Source of the DNA: an uncultured Bacilli bacterium
GTDB lineage: Bacteria; Bacillota_I; Bacilli_A; RF39; UBA660
Direction: 5' to 3'
Assembly: GCA_944364005.1 (NCBI GenBank)
Contig: CALVVW010000002.1
Span: forward strand, 1 to 59,521
DNA length: 59,521 nucleotides
The notes under the pieces were generated by a model. That model saw only the letters and a list, made by a program, of their open reading frames with translations, did no database searches and was not told where the DNA came from. The translations under genes were made by a program, and so were the position numbers. Positions 8,748 through 16,639 of the stretch are shown piece after piece. Every line of letters starts with the position of its first letter. Within the stretch, counting starts at the first letter, position 1.

Positions 8748-8776
8748 TTTACTTGTCTTTCATTTTTTTGTATAAT
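8748..8776 (+). promoter_or_regulatory. Promoter for ffh
   Basis: TTTACT (8748-8753) and TATAAT (8771-8776) have a 17-bp T-rich spacer. With the start at 8794 the leader would be only about ten bases. Confidence 0.65.
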
Positions 8777-8793
8777 ATTTGCTAGGTGATGAT

Positions 8794-10101
8794 ATGTTTG
8801 AAAGTTTAGGAGATCGTTTGCAAAATGCGATTCATAAAATTAAAGGTTATGGAAAAATTACAGAAGATAATATTTCTGATATGATGCGTGAGATTCGTTT
8901 GGCATTATTAGAAGCGGATGTTAATTATAAAGTAGTTAAAGAGTTTACTAATACAGTTAAAGAAAAAGCGCTTGGAGAAGAAGTTGCTAGTAGCATTAAT
9001 CCAGGAGATTTATTTGTTAAGATTGTAAAAGATGAACTTACGGAATTACTTGGCGGGGAACAGGCTGATATTTGTTTAAAAGGTAATCCTGCTGTTTTAA
9101 TGTTAGTCGGATTACAAGGTGCTGGAAAAACTACGGCTATTGGTAAACTTGCTAATTTTTTACGTAAGAAGCATGCTAAAAAACCGTTACTTGTTGCTTG
9201 TGATATTTATCGTCCTGCAGCCATTGATCAATTAAAGCAAATTGGAAAGCAACTTAATATAGAAGTTTATGAAGAAGGAAGAAATAATCCGGTTGATATT
9301 TCTCGTAATGCGATTGCCTATGCGAAGGAAAATCATTATGATTATGTATTAATTGATACAGCTGGCCGTTTACATATTGATGAAGCATTAATGGATGAGC
9401 TTGAAAATATTCGTACTGCGGTAAATCCTGATGAAATTTTACTTGTTATTGATTCTATGATGGGTCAAGATGCTATTAATGTTATTACTGGATTCCATGA
9501 TAAGTTACCTCTTACTGGTGTTATTCTTACTAAGTTAGATGGTGATACTAGAGGTGGTGTTGCTTTATCTGTTCGTCATTTAACACATGTACCTATTAAG
9601 TTTGTTGGTGTTTCTGAAAAATTAGATGGTTTAGAGTCTTTTGATCCGGAACGTATGGCAGGACGTATTCTTGGTATGGGTGATATTGTTTCTTTGGTAG
9701 AGAAAGCAACAGAAGCTATTGATGAGAAGGAAGCTGAAAAGACGGCAAAGAGAATGCAACAAGGTAAGTTTGATTTGGAAGACTTTTTATCTACTATGAA
9801 ACAGATGAAGAAGTTAGGGCCTTTAGAGAATCTTTTAAAATTAATTCCTGGAGCGAAAAAGATGGGACTTTCTAATGTAAAGATTGATCCAAAGCAACTT
9901 GCTCATATTGAAGCTATTGTTTTATCAATGACTCCAAAAGAAAGACGTCATCCTGAGATTATTAAAGCTAGTCGTAAGACAAGAATTGCTCAAGGAAGTG
10001 GTAGATCTGTACAAGAAGTAAATAAGTTATTGCAACAATTTGAGCAGATGAAGAAGATGATGAAGCAATTTTCTAATGGTAATATGAAGTTACCTTTTTA
10101 G
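8794..10101 (+). CDS. ffh: Signal recognition particle protein Ffh
   Basis: This is the SRP54 GTPase that binds 4.5S RNA and signal sequences. The 435-residue protein has an N domain (1-100), G1 GLQGAGKTTAIGK from 106, DTAGR from 188, TKLDGDTRGG from 246, and the Met-rich M domain in about 300-435 (DLEDFLSTMKQMKKLGPLE, then a C-terminal run of MKKMMK). The ATG at 8794 is selected because AGGTGAT (8784-8790) is next to it and the protein begins MFESLGDRLQ as usual; a TTG at 8779 would overlap the promoter. In many Bacilli ffh sits beside ylxM, but here it is a separate unit. Confidence 0.97.
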   Translation: MFESLGDRLQNAIHKIKGYGKITEDNISDMMREIRLALLEADVNYKVVKEFTNTVKEKALGEEVASSINPGDLFVKIVKDELTELLGGEQADICLKGNPAVLMLVGLQGAGKTTAIGKLANFLRKKHAKKPLLVACDIYRPAAIDQLKQIGKQLNIEVYEEGRNNPVDISRNAIAYAKENHYDYVLIDTAGRLHIDEALMDELENIRTAVNPDEILLVIDSMMGQDAINVITGFHDKLPLTGVILTKLDGDTRGGVALSVRHLTHVPIKFVGVSEKLDGLESFDPERMAGRILGMGDIVSLVEKATEAIDEKEAEKTAKRMQQGKFDLEDFLSTMKQMKKLGPLENLLKLIPGAKKMGLSNVKIDPKQLAHIEAIVLSMTPKERRHPEIIKASRKTRIAQGSGRSVQEVNKLLQQFEQMKKMMKQFSNGNMKLPF

Positions 10102-10144
10102 GATTTTTTGCTGGGCGTTTGTCGTTTTCTAAAATTATCTCTTA

Positions 10145-10153
10145 CATATGATA
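10145..10153 (+). promoter_or_regulatory. Possible sigma-K -10 element before the CotD-like gene
   Basis: CATATGATA matches the mother-cell sigma-K -10 consensus CATAnnnTA, 20 bases before the start codon. A clear -35 is not seen. In an AT-rich region this match could be chance. Confidence 0.35.
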
Positions 10154-10173
10154 AAATATAGGAGGTAATTATA

Positions 10174-10512
10174 ATGTTTGATCAAAATAATTTTGATTTT
10201 GATTCTACTGTTCAGGGTAATAATAATGTAGTAGATAATGATATGAATGTAGATATTAATATGAATAGTCAAATGAATGGTATGAATATGAATATGAATA
10301 TGACTTCTGGTATGGGATGTCCTATTCAAGAAGGTGTTCAACAAAAATGTATTCATAAAACTATCGTTCATGAAGTTCCTCATGTGTGTCCAATTCATAC
10401 TAGAATCATTAATCATCATGTGTTTAAACATACTTATCGTCCACAATATACTTGTTCTGAAGAGAATGTAGTTAGTAATGTACAATGTGGTTCTTGTTGT
10501 CAGTTTAGATAA
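10174..10512 (+). CDS. cotD: CotD-like inner spore-coat protein
   Basis: This 112-residue protein has an N-terminal Asn/Met/Asp-rich low-complexity half (residues 1-48, many MN repeats). Its C-terminal half carries the CotD signature of alternating His, Pro and Thr: IVHEVPHVCPIHTR, then IINHHVFKHTYRPQYT. It ends in a Cys-rich tail with VQCGSCCQFR. CotD is deposited in the inner coat by the mother cell. A strong AGGAGG site and a sigma-K-like element lie just upstream and a terminator follows, so it is monocistronic. The Asn/Met repeats are an unusual extension relative to the Bacillus protein. Confidence 0.8.
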   Translation: MFDQNNFDFDSTVQGNNNVVDNDMNVDINMNSQMNGMNMNMNMTSGMGCPIQEGVQQKCIHKTIVHEVPHVCPIHTRIINHHVFKHTYRPQYTCSEENVVSNVQCGSCCQFR

Positions 10513-10526
10513 GTTATTATTTTAAG

Positions 10527-10562
10527 ACGAGCATATTATGATATTTTGTTATGCTCGTTTTT
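10527..10562 (+). terminator. Terminator of the CotD-like gene
   Basis: ACGAGCATA (10527-10535) pairs perfectly with TATGCTCGT (10550-10558) across a 14-base loop, followed by T residues. Confidence 0.85.
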
Positions 10563-10597
10563 GTATTATTATCTATTTTTAGAAATATATTTAGAGT

Positions 10598-10924
10598 ATG
10601 AATAGTGAGATTTTTAGATTAAATTTTGAAGATTTACTTTGGTTTCTTTTTATTGTTTTAGCTGCTTTAAATATCCGTGGAGATTATGATGAAAAAAAAT
10701 ATATAGAGAGTCATTGCGATTTTTATGATGAGGAAGCTAATCGTATTTTTACTTTGACGCTTACTATTACTTTTTTTATCTATTTATATTTTTTAGTTAG
10801 AAATTATCGAAAATATATGAGTGTTCCTAATTATCAAAAAGATGCTTATTTCATTCGATTGTCTGGAAGTTGTTTTTTGACGTTAGGTGTTATTTTACTT
10901 TTGACTTTTCAAAAAATAAAATAA
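10598..10924 (+). CDS. Small membrane protein, unknown
   Basis: This 108-residue protein has three likely membrane helices, at about residues 12-28, 50-67 and 88-104. Between the first two lies an acidic loop (RGDYDEKKYIESHCDFYDEE). No family is recognised. The ribosome site is weak (GAG just upstream), so start and expression are less certain than for its neighbours. It lies between the CotD-like gene and rpoZ. Confidence 0.55.
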   Translation: MNSEIFRLNFEDLLWFLFIVLAALNIRGDYDEKKYIESHCDFYDEEANRIFTLTLTITFFIYLYFLVRNYRKYMSVPNYQKDAYFIRLSGSCFLTLGVILLLTFQKIK

Positions 10925-10953
10925 ATTCTTTGTGTCTAATTCTGTCAGGTTCC

Positions 10954-10982
10954 TTGATTATTTTTGTAATGTGTTTTATTCT
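10954..10982 (+). promoter_or_regulatory. Possible promoter for rpoZ
   Basis: TTGATT (10954-10959) and TATTCT (10977-10982) are 17 bp apart, with the rpoZ ATG at 11005. Confidence 0.45.
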
Positions 10983-11004
10983 AGTACTAGGGAGTGTGAT
11001 ACAA

Positions 11005-11211
11005 ATGATTTATCCTTCTATTGATAAATTACTTAATATTGTAGATTCTAAGTACGAACTTGTTCATATTGCTGCTAGACGTAGTAAAGAAATATCAAGG
11101 ACAGGGTATTTACAAATGCCAGCATCTTCATATAAGAGTAAGAAAAATATAGGAAGAGCGTTAGAAGAAATTACAGAAGGACTTATTGAGATAAAGAAGG
11201 GAGAGAAGTAG
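11005..11211 (+). CDS. rpoZ: RNA polymerase omega subunit
   Basis: This 68-residue protein is the small omega subunit that helps assemble and stabilise RNA polymerase. It reads MIYPSIDKLLNIVDSKYELV and then AARRSKEI, with a C-terminal GRALEEITEGLIEIKK; these are the family's conserved landmarks (P-S-I-D, the A-x-R-x-R/K-x-I block and ALEEI). The ATG at 11005 has GGGAGTG upstream. A longer reading from 10870 would add an unrelated hydrophobic extension overlapping the preceding gene and is rejected. In Bacilli rpoZ normally follows gmk; here gmk is absent and recX comes next. Confidence 0.93.
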   Translation: MIYPSIDKLLNIVDSKYELVHIAARRSKEISRTGYLQMPASSYKSKKNIGRALEEITEGLIEIKKGEK

Positions 11212-11241
11212 TACTTTTCTTCTTTTTTATTTTTTATTTCG

Positions 11242-11270
11242 TTTACTTAATTTCATAGTCTTGCTATACT
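11242..11270 (+). promoter_or_regulatory. Promoter for recX
   Basis: TTTACT (11242-11247) and TATACT (11265-11270) are 17 bp apart; TTGC just before the -10 supplies an extended -10 TG. Confidence 0.6.
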
Positions 11271-11286
11271 GTTCTTGGGTGATAAA

Positions 11287-12033
11287 GTGAATATATTAAA
11301 GTATAAGAAGAAAAAGAATGGCCAGTATGAATTAATGTTGGAATCTGGAGAAGAGTTATCTTTATATGAAGATGTTATATTAAATTTTGATTTGTTATTA
11401 AAGAGGTCAATTGATGATAAAGAGCGTGATAAAATATTGAAAATGAATCAAGAATATGATGTCTATTATGTAGCTTTGCAGTCTTTAAAGAATAGATTTC
11501 GTTCAGTTAAAGATCTGAAAGAGTTACTTATCAAGAAGCAGTATCCAGAAGAATATGTGAATATGGCTATTGATAAGTTATTGAAGCAGGGATATTTAGA
11601 TGATTGTAGTTTTGCGAAGGCATATATTAATCAACAAATGATAACTACTTCTAAAGGTCCTCATAAAATTGAACGAGAATTATTAGATAAGGGTGTTTCT
11701 TCTGATATTATTTACCGAGAATTAGCAGTTTTTACTAAGGAAGAGCAGATGGCTAAAATTGAAAAAATTGCTACTAGATTGATTAAGAGTAATCGTAGTC
11801 GAGGTGGTATGGTTTTAAGAAAGAAAATTATTTATGATTTGCAAAATTTAGGGTATGATGGATCTATTATTAATGAAGGATTTGCTAATGTGGAATTTTC
11901 TGATACTAAGGATATTCAAAAAAGGGAGTATGAAAAACTTTATCGAAAATTAAGTAAAAAATATTCTGGTCGGGAGTTAGAGTTTAAAATTCGAGAAAAA
12001 TTGTATCAGAAAGGATTATATTATGAAGATTAA
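11287..12033 (+). CDS. recX: Regulatory protein RecX
   Basis: RecX modulates RecA filaments during recombination and repair. The 248-residue protein has the N-terminal beta segment and then three-helix repeats, including RFRSVKDLKELLIKKQ, LLKQGYLDDCSFAKAYI and KGPHKIERELLDKGVSSDII, typical of Firmicutes RecX (about 260 residues). I choose GTG at 11287 behind GGGTGAT (11278-11283); a TTG at 11275 would put the ribosome site inside the gene. The C-terminus overlaps the next membrane gene by 11 bases, so the two are co-transcribed. Confidence 0.92.
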   Translation: MNILKYKKKKNGQYELMLESGEELSLYEDVILNFDLLLKRSIDDKERDKILKMNQEYDVYYVALQSLKNRFRSVKDLKELLIKKQYPEEYVNMAIDKLLKQGYLDDCSFAKAYINQQMITTSKGPHKIERELLDKGVSSDIIYRELAVFTKEEQMAKIEKIATRLIKSNRSRGGMVLRKKIIYDLQNLGYDGSIINEGFANVEFSDTKDIQKREYEKLYRKLSKKYSGRELEFKIREKLYQKGLYYED

Positions 12034-13441
12034 ACAGCTTTTTCTAAACCATAAATTTATATTTTCTTTTTCTATTTTCTTGTTTTGTTTTACTTTGTTT
12101 TTGATGCTTTTTTTAAGAATGGATATTGATTATTTCTGGCATTTTAAGGCAGGAGAATATATGGTTCGTCATTCGATGATATTAACGCATGATGTTTTTT
12201 CTTGGAGTTTATTTTCTTATCCTTGGATTTCTCATGAATGGTTATTTGAAATTATTCTTTATTTTTTATATTTAATTTTTGGTAGATATCATTTGTTTGT
12301 TTATGTTTTTTTTATTACATTAGGACTGCTATTTTTTCTTTTTCTTAGTCAAAGAAAAGAATATTTAAAAAATTTACCTTTTGCTTTACTTTGGACAGTA
12401 TTTTTTACTTTGATTTTTACAGGACTTAGTGGACGTCCACAACTTTTTAGTTTTTTGTTTTTAGCAGTTAGTAGTTATCTTGTTTTTTATTATTTTTACC
12501 ATCCTAACTCTAAACGTATTTATTTTTTACCCGTTGTAAATTTACTCTGGGCTAATATTCATGGAGGTTCGTCTAATTTACCATATTTATTATGTATTTT
12601 GGCAGCGATTGCTGGATTGTTTCAATTTTCTTTTTCTAAGATAGAAGCAGAAAGAATTTCTAAAAAACAGATTTTTACTTATTTTTTAGTTGCTATTTTC
12701 TGTATGATAGCAGTTGTTATTAATCCTCATGGTATTCAGATGCTTTTTTATCCTTATCAGAATATGGCGGATAGTTTGATGCTTTCTACGATTGCAGAAT
12801 GGCAACCGAGTAATTTAAATTTTATTTCTCATTATGTTTATTTTGTATTTGCTTTTGTAACATTACTTGTTATGATTGTCAGTAAGAAAAAAATAAGACT
12901 TATCGATGCTATTTTTTATTTATTCTTTTTATACTTGGGATTAAAAAGTATTCGATTTTGGTTTTTTAGTTATATTGTATGGTCTATGTTTATCTTTTAT
13001 TATGTGTCTAGAAGAAAGTTAGATTCTTATTCTTGTATTTTACTTCTTACTTTTTCTTGTTTATTACTGGTTATTTTTGCTTCTTCTTTTTCTTATTCTA
13101 AAGTTCTTTCTACTAAGAGTTTGTCAGATGATGCTATTTCAGTATTAAAGAAGGAAAAACCTAAGAGGTTATTTAATTATTATGATTATGGAGCTTATTT
13201 AATTTATCAAGATATTCCGGTGTTTATCGATGGTAGAGCAGACTTATATTCTAAATATATTTATCAAGATTATCAGGATATTTCTAGACTTTCTTACCAT
13301 TTTCCGGAATTAATGGATAAGTATGAGTTTGATTATTATATTGTTCCTAGAAAGAGTGGTATAGCTAGTTTTTTATTGGTTGAGGACCAGTATCAATTAA
13401 TATATAAAGATAAGGAATGCTTTATATTTAAAGCAAAATAA
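12023..13441 (+). CDS. Polytopic membrane protein with DYFWH and FIDGRADLY motifs, unknown
   Basis: This 472-residue protein has about ten to eleven hydrophobic helices (first at 11-29). The first extracytoplasmic loop reads MDIDYFWHFKAGEYM, followed by HDVFSWSLFSYPWISHEWL. The last 100 residues form an outer domain with NYYDYGAYLIY and FIDGRADLYSKYI. These blocks recur together in a family of bacterial membrane proteins of unknown function. The topology and the acidic first loop resemble GT-C glycosyltransferases that use polyprenyl-linked sugars, but that is inference. It overlaps recX by 11 bases (stop-start coupling) and ends in a hairpin shared with prsA. Confidence 0.65.
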   Translation: MKIKQLFLNHKFIFSFSIFLFCFTLFLMLFLRMDIDYFWHFKAGEYMVRHSMILTHDVFSWSLFSYPWISHEWLFEIILYFLYLIFGRYHLFVYVFFITLGLLFFLFLSQRKEYLKNLPFALLWTVFFTLIFTGLSGRPQLFSFLFLAVSSYLVFYYFYHPNSKRIYFLPVVNLLWANIHGGSSNLPYLLCILAAIAGLFQFSFSKIEAERISKKQIFTYFLVAIFCMIAVVINPHGIQMLFYPYQNMADSLMLSTIAEWQPSNLNFISHYVYFVFAFVTLLVMIVSKKKIRLIDAIFYLFFLYLGLKSIRFWFFSYIVWSMFIFYYVSRRKLDSYSCILLLTFSCLLLVIFASSFSYSKVLSTKSLSDDAISVLKKEKPKRLFNYYDYGAYLIYQDIPVFIDGRADLYSKYIYQDYQDISRLSYHFPELMDKYEFDYYIVPRKSGIASFLLVEDQYQLIYKDKECFIFKAK

Positions 13442-13463
13442 AAAGTACCGTTTTGGTACTTTT
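13441..13463 (+). terminator. Bidirectional terminator
   Basis: A perfect 9-bp stem (AAAAGTACC with GGTACTTTT) and 5-base loop are flanked by A and T runs on the two sides. It serves both the membrane gene (+) and prsA (-), and both stop codons touch it. Confidence 0.8.
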
Positions 13464-14457
13464 ATTTTGTAGTATTTGATGATGAAGCTTTAATTAATTG
13501 ATTCATTAATTCGTCATATTGTTTTTCTAATTCATCATCATTCCATTTGATGTTATTTTCTTCTCTAATATCCATTAGTGTTTCATAATGAAGAGTAGAG
13601 TTATTATTTAATTTATTGTTTGCTAAAGTTTCTTTGATGGAATCTTTTACTTCTTTTAATTTTGGTTTTTCTTTTTGATCTACTTTTAAGATGATATGAT
13701 AACCATATTGTGTTTTTACTGGTTCTTTGGTGTATTCATTGTTGTTTAGTTTTTTTACTGCATCCATAAAGTTTTCATCCATATCATCTGTATTAAAGTA
13801 GTCTAGGTCTCCACCATTTTTAGCAGTTGCTTCATCATCAGAATATTTTTTAGCAAGTTCTGCGAAGTCTTCTCCTTTATCTAGTTTTTTGATGATTTTT
13901 TCTGCTTCTTTTTTAGCTTTTTCTTCTGCTTTTTCTTTTTCTTTATCTGTTGCATCACTATCTACATCAGGTGTAATTAAGATATGGCTTGCTTTGATAT
14001 CTCCTATGATATTTTTATCATAATAGTCTTGGATTTCTTTATCCGTTAGATTGTCTGCTACGTAGTCTTCTACTGCTTCATTTCTTTTATATTCTAGTCT
14101 AAGCATATCTTCTAATTCGTCTTCTGAGTTTACTCCAAAGTATTGTTGGATTACACTTTGGAATGTTGTCTCGTCACTATAATTTTCTTTTAATTGATTA
14201 ATTTGCTCTTTTACGGCTTGATTTTCTTCATCATTTGATTCATATTTTTCATCAAACAATTGATGATCAATCATATCTACTAATTTAGAAATATTTGATT
14301 TTTTTATTTCATTATAGTAGTCAGTTGCTGTTATTTTTATTCCTTTTAGGGAAACAGCTGTTTTGTTATCATCTAGTTCTGCTTTTTTTCCGCAACCTGT
14401 TACTGTTAGTACTAAGGCACTTATAAGGCAGATACTAATTCCTAATTTTTTCTTCAT
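13462..14457 (-). CDS. prsA: PrsA-type peptidyl-prolyl isomerase lipoprotein
   Basis: This 331-residue extracytoplasmic foldase helps secreted proteins fold at the outer face of the membrane. It has a lipoprotein signal peptide with lipobox LTVTGC (Cys22), an N-terminal helical chaperone region, and a parvulin/PpiC domain at about 155-258: KASHILI, GEDFAELAKKYSDD, NGGDLDYF and QYGYHIILK. A helical C-terminus follows. Its length is like Bacillus PrsA (about 290), slightly extended by a KEKEKAEEKAKKEAEK insert. AGGAGGAATTAT lies before the ATG, with a promoter 30 bases further up. It converges on the preceding gene. Confidence 0.93.
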   Translation of the reverse strand: MKKKLGISICLISALVLTVTGCGKKAELDDNKTAVSLKGIKITATDYYNEIKKSNISKLVDMIDHQLFDEKYESNDEENQAVKEQINQLKENYSDETTFQSVIQQYFGVNSEDELEDMLRLEYKRNEAVEDYVADNLTDKEIQDYYDKNIIGDIKASHILITPDVDSDATDKEKEKAEEKAKKEAEKIIKKLDKGEDFAELAKKYSDDEATAKNGGDLDYFNTDDMDENFMDAVKKLNNNEYTKEPVKTQYGYHIILKVDQKEKPKLKEVKDSIKETLANNKLNNNSTLHYETLMDIREENNIKWNDDELEKQYDELMNQLIKASSSNTTK

Positions 14458-14480
14458 ATAATTCCTCCTAATTCATGAAT

Positions 14481-14509
14481 ATCATAGCAAAAAAAACAAT
14501 TTCATGCAA
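14481..14509 (-). promoter_or_regulatory. Promoter for prsA
   Basis: On the minus strand TTGCAT (14504-14509) and TATGAT (14481-14486) are 17 bp apart, just upstream of the prsA ribosome site. Confidence 0.6.
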
Positions 14510-14528
14510 TAAATATGCAGATATAATC

Positions 14529-14555
14529 ACATAAATTTTCTTTTACCATAAAATA
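14529..14555 (+). promoter_or_regulatory. Possible sigma-K-type promoter for the YjcZ-like pair
   Basis: CATAAAATA (14547-14555) matches CATAnnnTA, and an ACA (14529-14531) lies 15 bases upstream, near the place of the sigma-K -35. The region is AT-rich, so this is suggestive only. Confidence 0.4.
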
Positions 14556-14586
14556 TCATGAAAGCATAAAAAAAGGAGGAAAAGAT

Positions 14587-14667
14587 ATGAGTAATTATAT
14601 TTCATCTTCAGCAATTGTATTAGTTTTGTTCATTCTTTTAATAATTATCTTAGGTGCTTATATTTAA
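14587..14667 (+). CDS. YjcZ-type tiny sporulation membrane peptide (26 aa)
   Basis: This 26-residue peptide begins MSNYISSS and then is one hydrophobic helix (AIVLVLFILLIIILGAYI). It fits the YjcZ family of very small Bacillus sporulation proteins (F-x-L-I-V-V-L-F-I-L-L-I-I-V-G). A textbook AGGAGG site (14574-14579) lies seven bases before the ATG. A second peptide of the same kind starts 12 bases after its stop, and the two share one terminator, so they form a mini-operon. The localisation and function of the family are little known; sporulation is inferred from relatives. Confidence 0.75.
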   Translation: MSNYISSSAIVLVLFILLIIILGAYI

Positions 14668-14679
14668 GGAGGTGTTTTA

Positions 14680-14790
14680 ATGTCTTGTCCTGAGAATACT
14701 ACTTGTCCAAAAAGAAATAATAGTTTTGTTATTATTATCGTGTTATATATCTTATTAGCTATTATTTTAGGCGGTACGATGTGTTATTAA
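14680..14790 (+). CDS. Second YjcZ-type tiny membrane peptide (36 aa)
   Basis: This 36-residue peptide starts MSCPENTTCPKRNNS and ends in one helix (FVIIIVLYILLAIILGGTMCY). It has the same helix pattern as the 26-residue neighbour, but with Cys at 3, 9 and 35 that the first lacks. AGGAGGTG lies just before the ATG. The matched hydrophobic core, shared transcript and shared terminator suggest tandem duplication followed by divergence of the N-terminus. The Cys residues might allow disulfide cross-linking in the coat, which is speculation. Confidence 0.7.
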   Translation: MSCPENTTCPKRNNSFVIIIVLYILLAIILGGTMCY

Positions 14791-14795
14791 TTAAA

Positions 14796-14821
14796 GGTAA
14801 GAATTTAATTCTTATCTTTTT
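14796..14821 (+). terminator. Terminator of the YjcZ-like pair
   Basis: GGTAAGAAT pairs with ATTCTTATC (one G-T pair) over a 3-base loop, followed by TTTTT. It begins six bases after the stop. Confidence 0.8.
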
Positions 14822-14864
14822 GTTTGATTTTTTTTATTTGGTTCATACTATTACTGGTGATTTT

Positions 14865-15365
14865 ATGTACTATTATTTAAATTTATTTTTTCTTAGTTCT
14901 TTTTTAGGATTTGTTTTGGAAACTTCTTTAAAGACGTTTTTCTTTCCTGATATGAATAATGGAATATTGTTTGGTCCGTGGATTCCTGTCTATGGATTTG
15001 GAGCAGTGATTGTTGTGATTGTTAGTAGAAATATTTTTCATAGATTGCATTGTTCTAAATTATGGAAGACGGTTATTTTATTTTTTTCGGTAGTAATTTT
15101 ACTTTCTTTGTTAGAGTTATTAGGTGGTGTTATTATCGAAAAATTATTTCATAAAGTGTTTTGGGATTATCGTGATCAGAAATTTAATTTTGGCCCTTAT
15201 ATTTCTTTAGGTATGAGTTTATTATGGGGTGTTTTTTCTATTGTTTATGTTTATGTTATTTTACCGATTGAGAAAAAGATTACAAAAAAAATACCAAAAT
15301 GGGTAACTATTTTGGCACTTTGTCTTATTATAAGCGATGCTGTTCTTACTTATTTTTTAACTTAG
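14865..15365 (+). CDS. CmpB-type putative ABC-transporter membrane protein
   Basis: This 166-residue protein has five or six hydrophobic helices and the conserved segments of PF06541: SFLGFVLETSLKTFFF, then MNNGILFGPWIPVYGFGA and FWDYRDQKFNFGPYISL. The family is named a putative ABC-transporter type IV component, but no ATP-binding partner is nearby and its real function is unproven. The ATG at 14865 has GGTGAT three bases away. A reading from 14781 would start inside the previous peptide and span its terminator, so it is rejected. The 3' end overlaps the convergent HIT gene by nine bases. Confidence 0.82.
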   Translation: MYYYLNLFFLSSFLGFVLETSLKTFFFPDMNNGILFGPWIPVYGFGAVIVVIVSRNIFHRLHCSKLWKTVILFFSVVILLSLLELLGGVIIEKLFHKVFWDYRDQKFNFGPYISLGMSLLWGVFSIVYVYVILPIEKKITKKIPKWVTILALCLIISDAVLTYFLT

Positions 15366-15740
15366 TTTGTTATAGATTTCTTCTACATCTTTTATATTTT
15401 CTTTATTGTATTTGAATTCAAATTCTTCATTTTCATATTGCGGTATGAGATGAATGTGATAATGATTTACATCTTTTCCTATTTGGCAGATAGAAAGTCC
15501 TGTAATTTTTAATTTTTCTTCTAATAATGGATAGATTTTTGTTTTTATGATGTGATACATTTCTTTTATTAATTCATCTGGTGTATCTAGAAAGTTTTTA
15601 TAATGTTTTTTTGGTATTAATAATACATGTCCATTACTTACTGGATTTACATCTAAGAAAGCTTTCATTTTATCATCTTCATAGATAGTGTAAGATGGTA
15701 TTTCTCCTTTGATTATTTTACAAAAAATACAATCATTCAT
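15357..15740 (-). CDS. HIT-family nucleotide hydrolase/transferase
   Basis: This 127-residue member of the histidine-triad superfamily likely hydrolyses nucleoside phosphoramidates or dinucleotides. It has CIFCKIIKGEIPSYTIYEDD near the N-terminus, DVNPVSNGHVLLIPKKH, and the triad HYHIHLIP around residue 105. The two N-terminal Cys are part of a zinc site in many HIT proteins. The length is normal. It is followed downstream (CDS order on the minus strand) by nothing and preceded by the membrane gene at 15743, separated by only two bases, which makes them an operon. Confidence 0.9.
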   Translation of the reverse strand: MNDCIFCKIIKGEIPSYTIYEDDKMKAFLDVNPVSNGHVLLIPKKHYKNFLDTPDELIKEMYHIIKTKIYPLLEEKLKITGLSICQIGKDVNHYHIHLIPQYENEEFEFKYNKENIKDVEEIYNKLS

Positions 15741-15742
15741 AA

Positions 15743-16501
15743 TTAATTTTCTCCTTTCGTATATTGATAAGTAATATTATTTATTTTTATAATATCACTA
15801 TCATTATTATTTATTATATCACTAATTATTTGATATAAAGAATTTATTTCTAATGTACTTTGAGTTAGATTATTTATTTTTAATTTTGTATTATCTTCTT
15901 TATTATTAATTGTTATGGAATATTCATTTGGTATTATATTTAGTTTTTTTAATTTGGTGTCAATTTTTATCATTTTATTTGTGATTTCTTCTGGTATTAG
16001 TTTTGCTTTTATATCAAAACTAATATTATATAGATTAGATGAGTTTATATTGTCATTTTTAATTAGTTTTTGTTGTAGTGTTTTTGAATATTTATCTAGG
16101 GTTAGAGGAAAGGTAATGGTTACTTTTTTGTTTAGATTGTTTTTTATTTCTTTTTCTAACTCTTTTTCTAGACTAGTTATTAATGTCTTTCCTTGTTTAT
16201 AATCTTTTGTATAGGTATCTGTTATTTTTTTATTTTGATAATAGATAGTAAAATATAAGTTCTTATTTTCTTTATTTGTTACTTTTGCCTTATATATTTG
16301 ATTTTTATACGATATTTTACCAATTTTTAGATTATTATTTTCTTTTTTATATTCTTCTTTTAGATAGGCTTCAAATTTTTCTTTGATTCTATCTGTAAAA
16401 AAGGGAGCTAATTTTTCTGTTGTTACAATTGTTCCAAATATTATAAAAGTAATTAAAAATAGAATAGTCATTTCTAACATTAATTTTTTATCTTGTCTCA
16501 T
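15743..16501 (-). CDS. Membrane-anchored protein of unknown function
   Basis: This 252-residue protein has an N-terminal membrane anchor (about residues 8-28, MLEMTILFLITFIIFGTIVT). The rest is extracytoplasmic and extremely rich in Lys, Asn, Ile and Thr. It contains alternating strands and short helices but no motif I can name. The GGTGATAAT ribosome site before the ATG and the two-base gap to the HIT gene show co-transcription. The base composition (A/T-saturated, Asn-Lys-rich) exceeds that of neighbouring enzymes, fitting a fast-evolving surface protein. Confidence 0.65.
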   Translation of the reverse strand: MRQDKKLMLEMTILFLITFIIFGTIVTTEKLAPFFTDRIKEKFEAYLKEEYKKENNNLKIGKISYKNQIYKAKVTNKENKNLYFTIYYQNKKITDTYTKDYKQGKTLITSLEKELEKEIKNNLNKKVTITFPLTLDKYSKTLQQKLIKNDNINSSNLYNISFDIKAKLIPEEITNKMIKIDTKLKKLNIIPNEYSITINNKEDNTKLKINNLTQSTLEINSLYQIISDIINNNDSDIIKINNITYQYTKGEN

Positions 16502-16575
16502 ATTATCACCAAATTTATTGTATCTTTTTATTTAAAAAATTGCAATTTTATTTATAAAAAAACGAGTGATTATAG

Positions 16576-16604
16576 TTGTTTTTCTTTAGGTTATGTGATA
16601 TTAT
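16576..16604 (+). promoter_or_regulatory. Promoter for the Ser-rich coiled-coil gene
   Basis: TTGTTT (16576-16581) and TATTAT (16599-16604) have a 17-bp spacer; the start codon is at 16640. Confidence 0.5.
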
Positions 16605-16639
16605 TGTATGTGAAAGTATATGATAGGTGGTGTGTGTCG

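Noticed and set aside
10135..10485. Minus-strand frame over the CotD-like gene (Ile/His-rich)
   Set aside because: It arises from the Asn/Met and His codons of the real gene read backward; low-complexity product.
14781..14864. Extended N-terminus of the CmpB-like protein
   Set aside because: It crosses the end of the YjcZ-like gene and its terminator; GGTGAT and ATG 14865 give a normal start.
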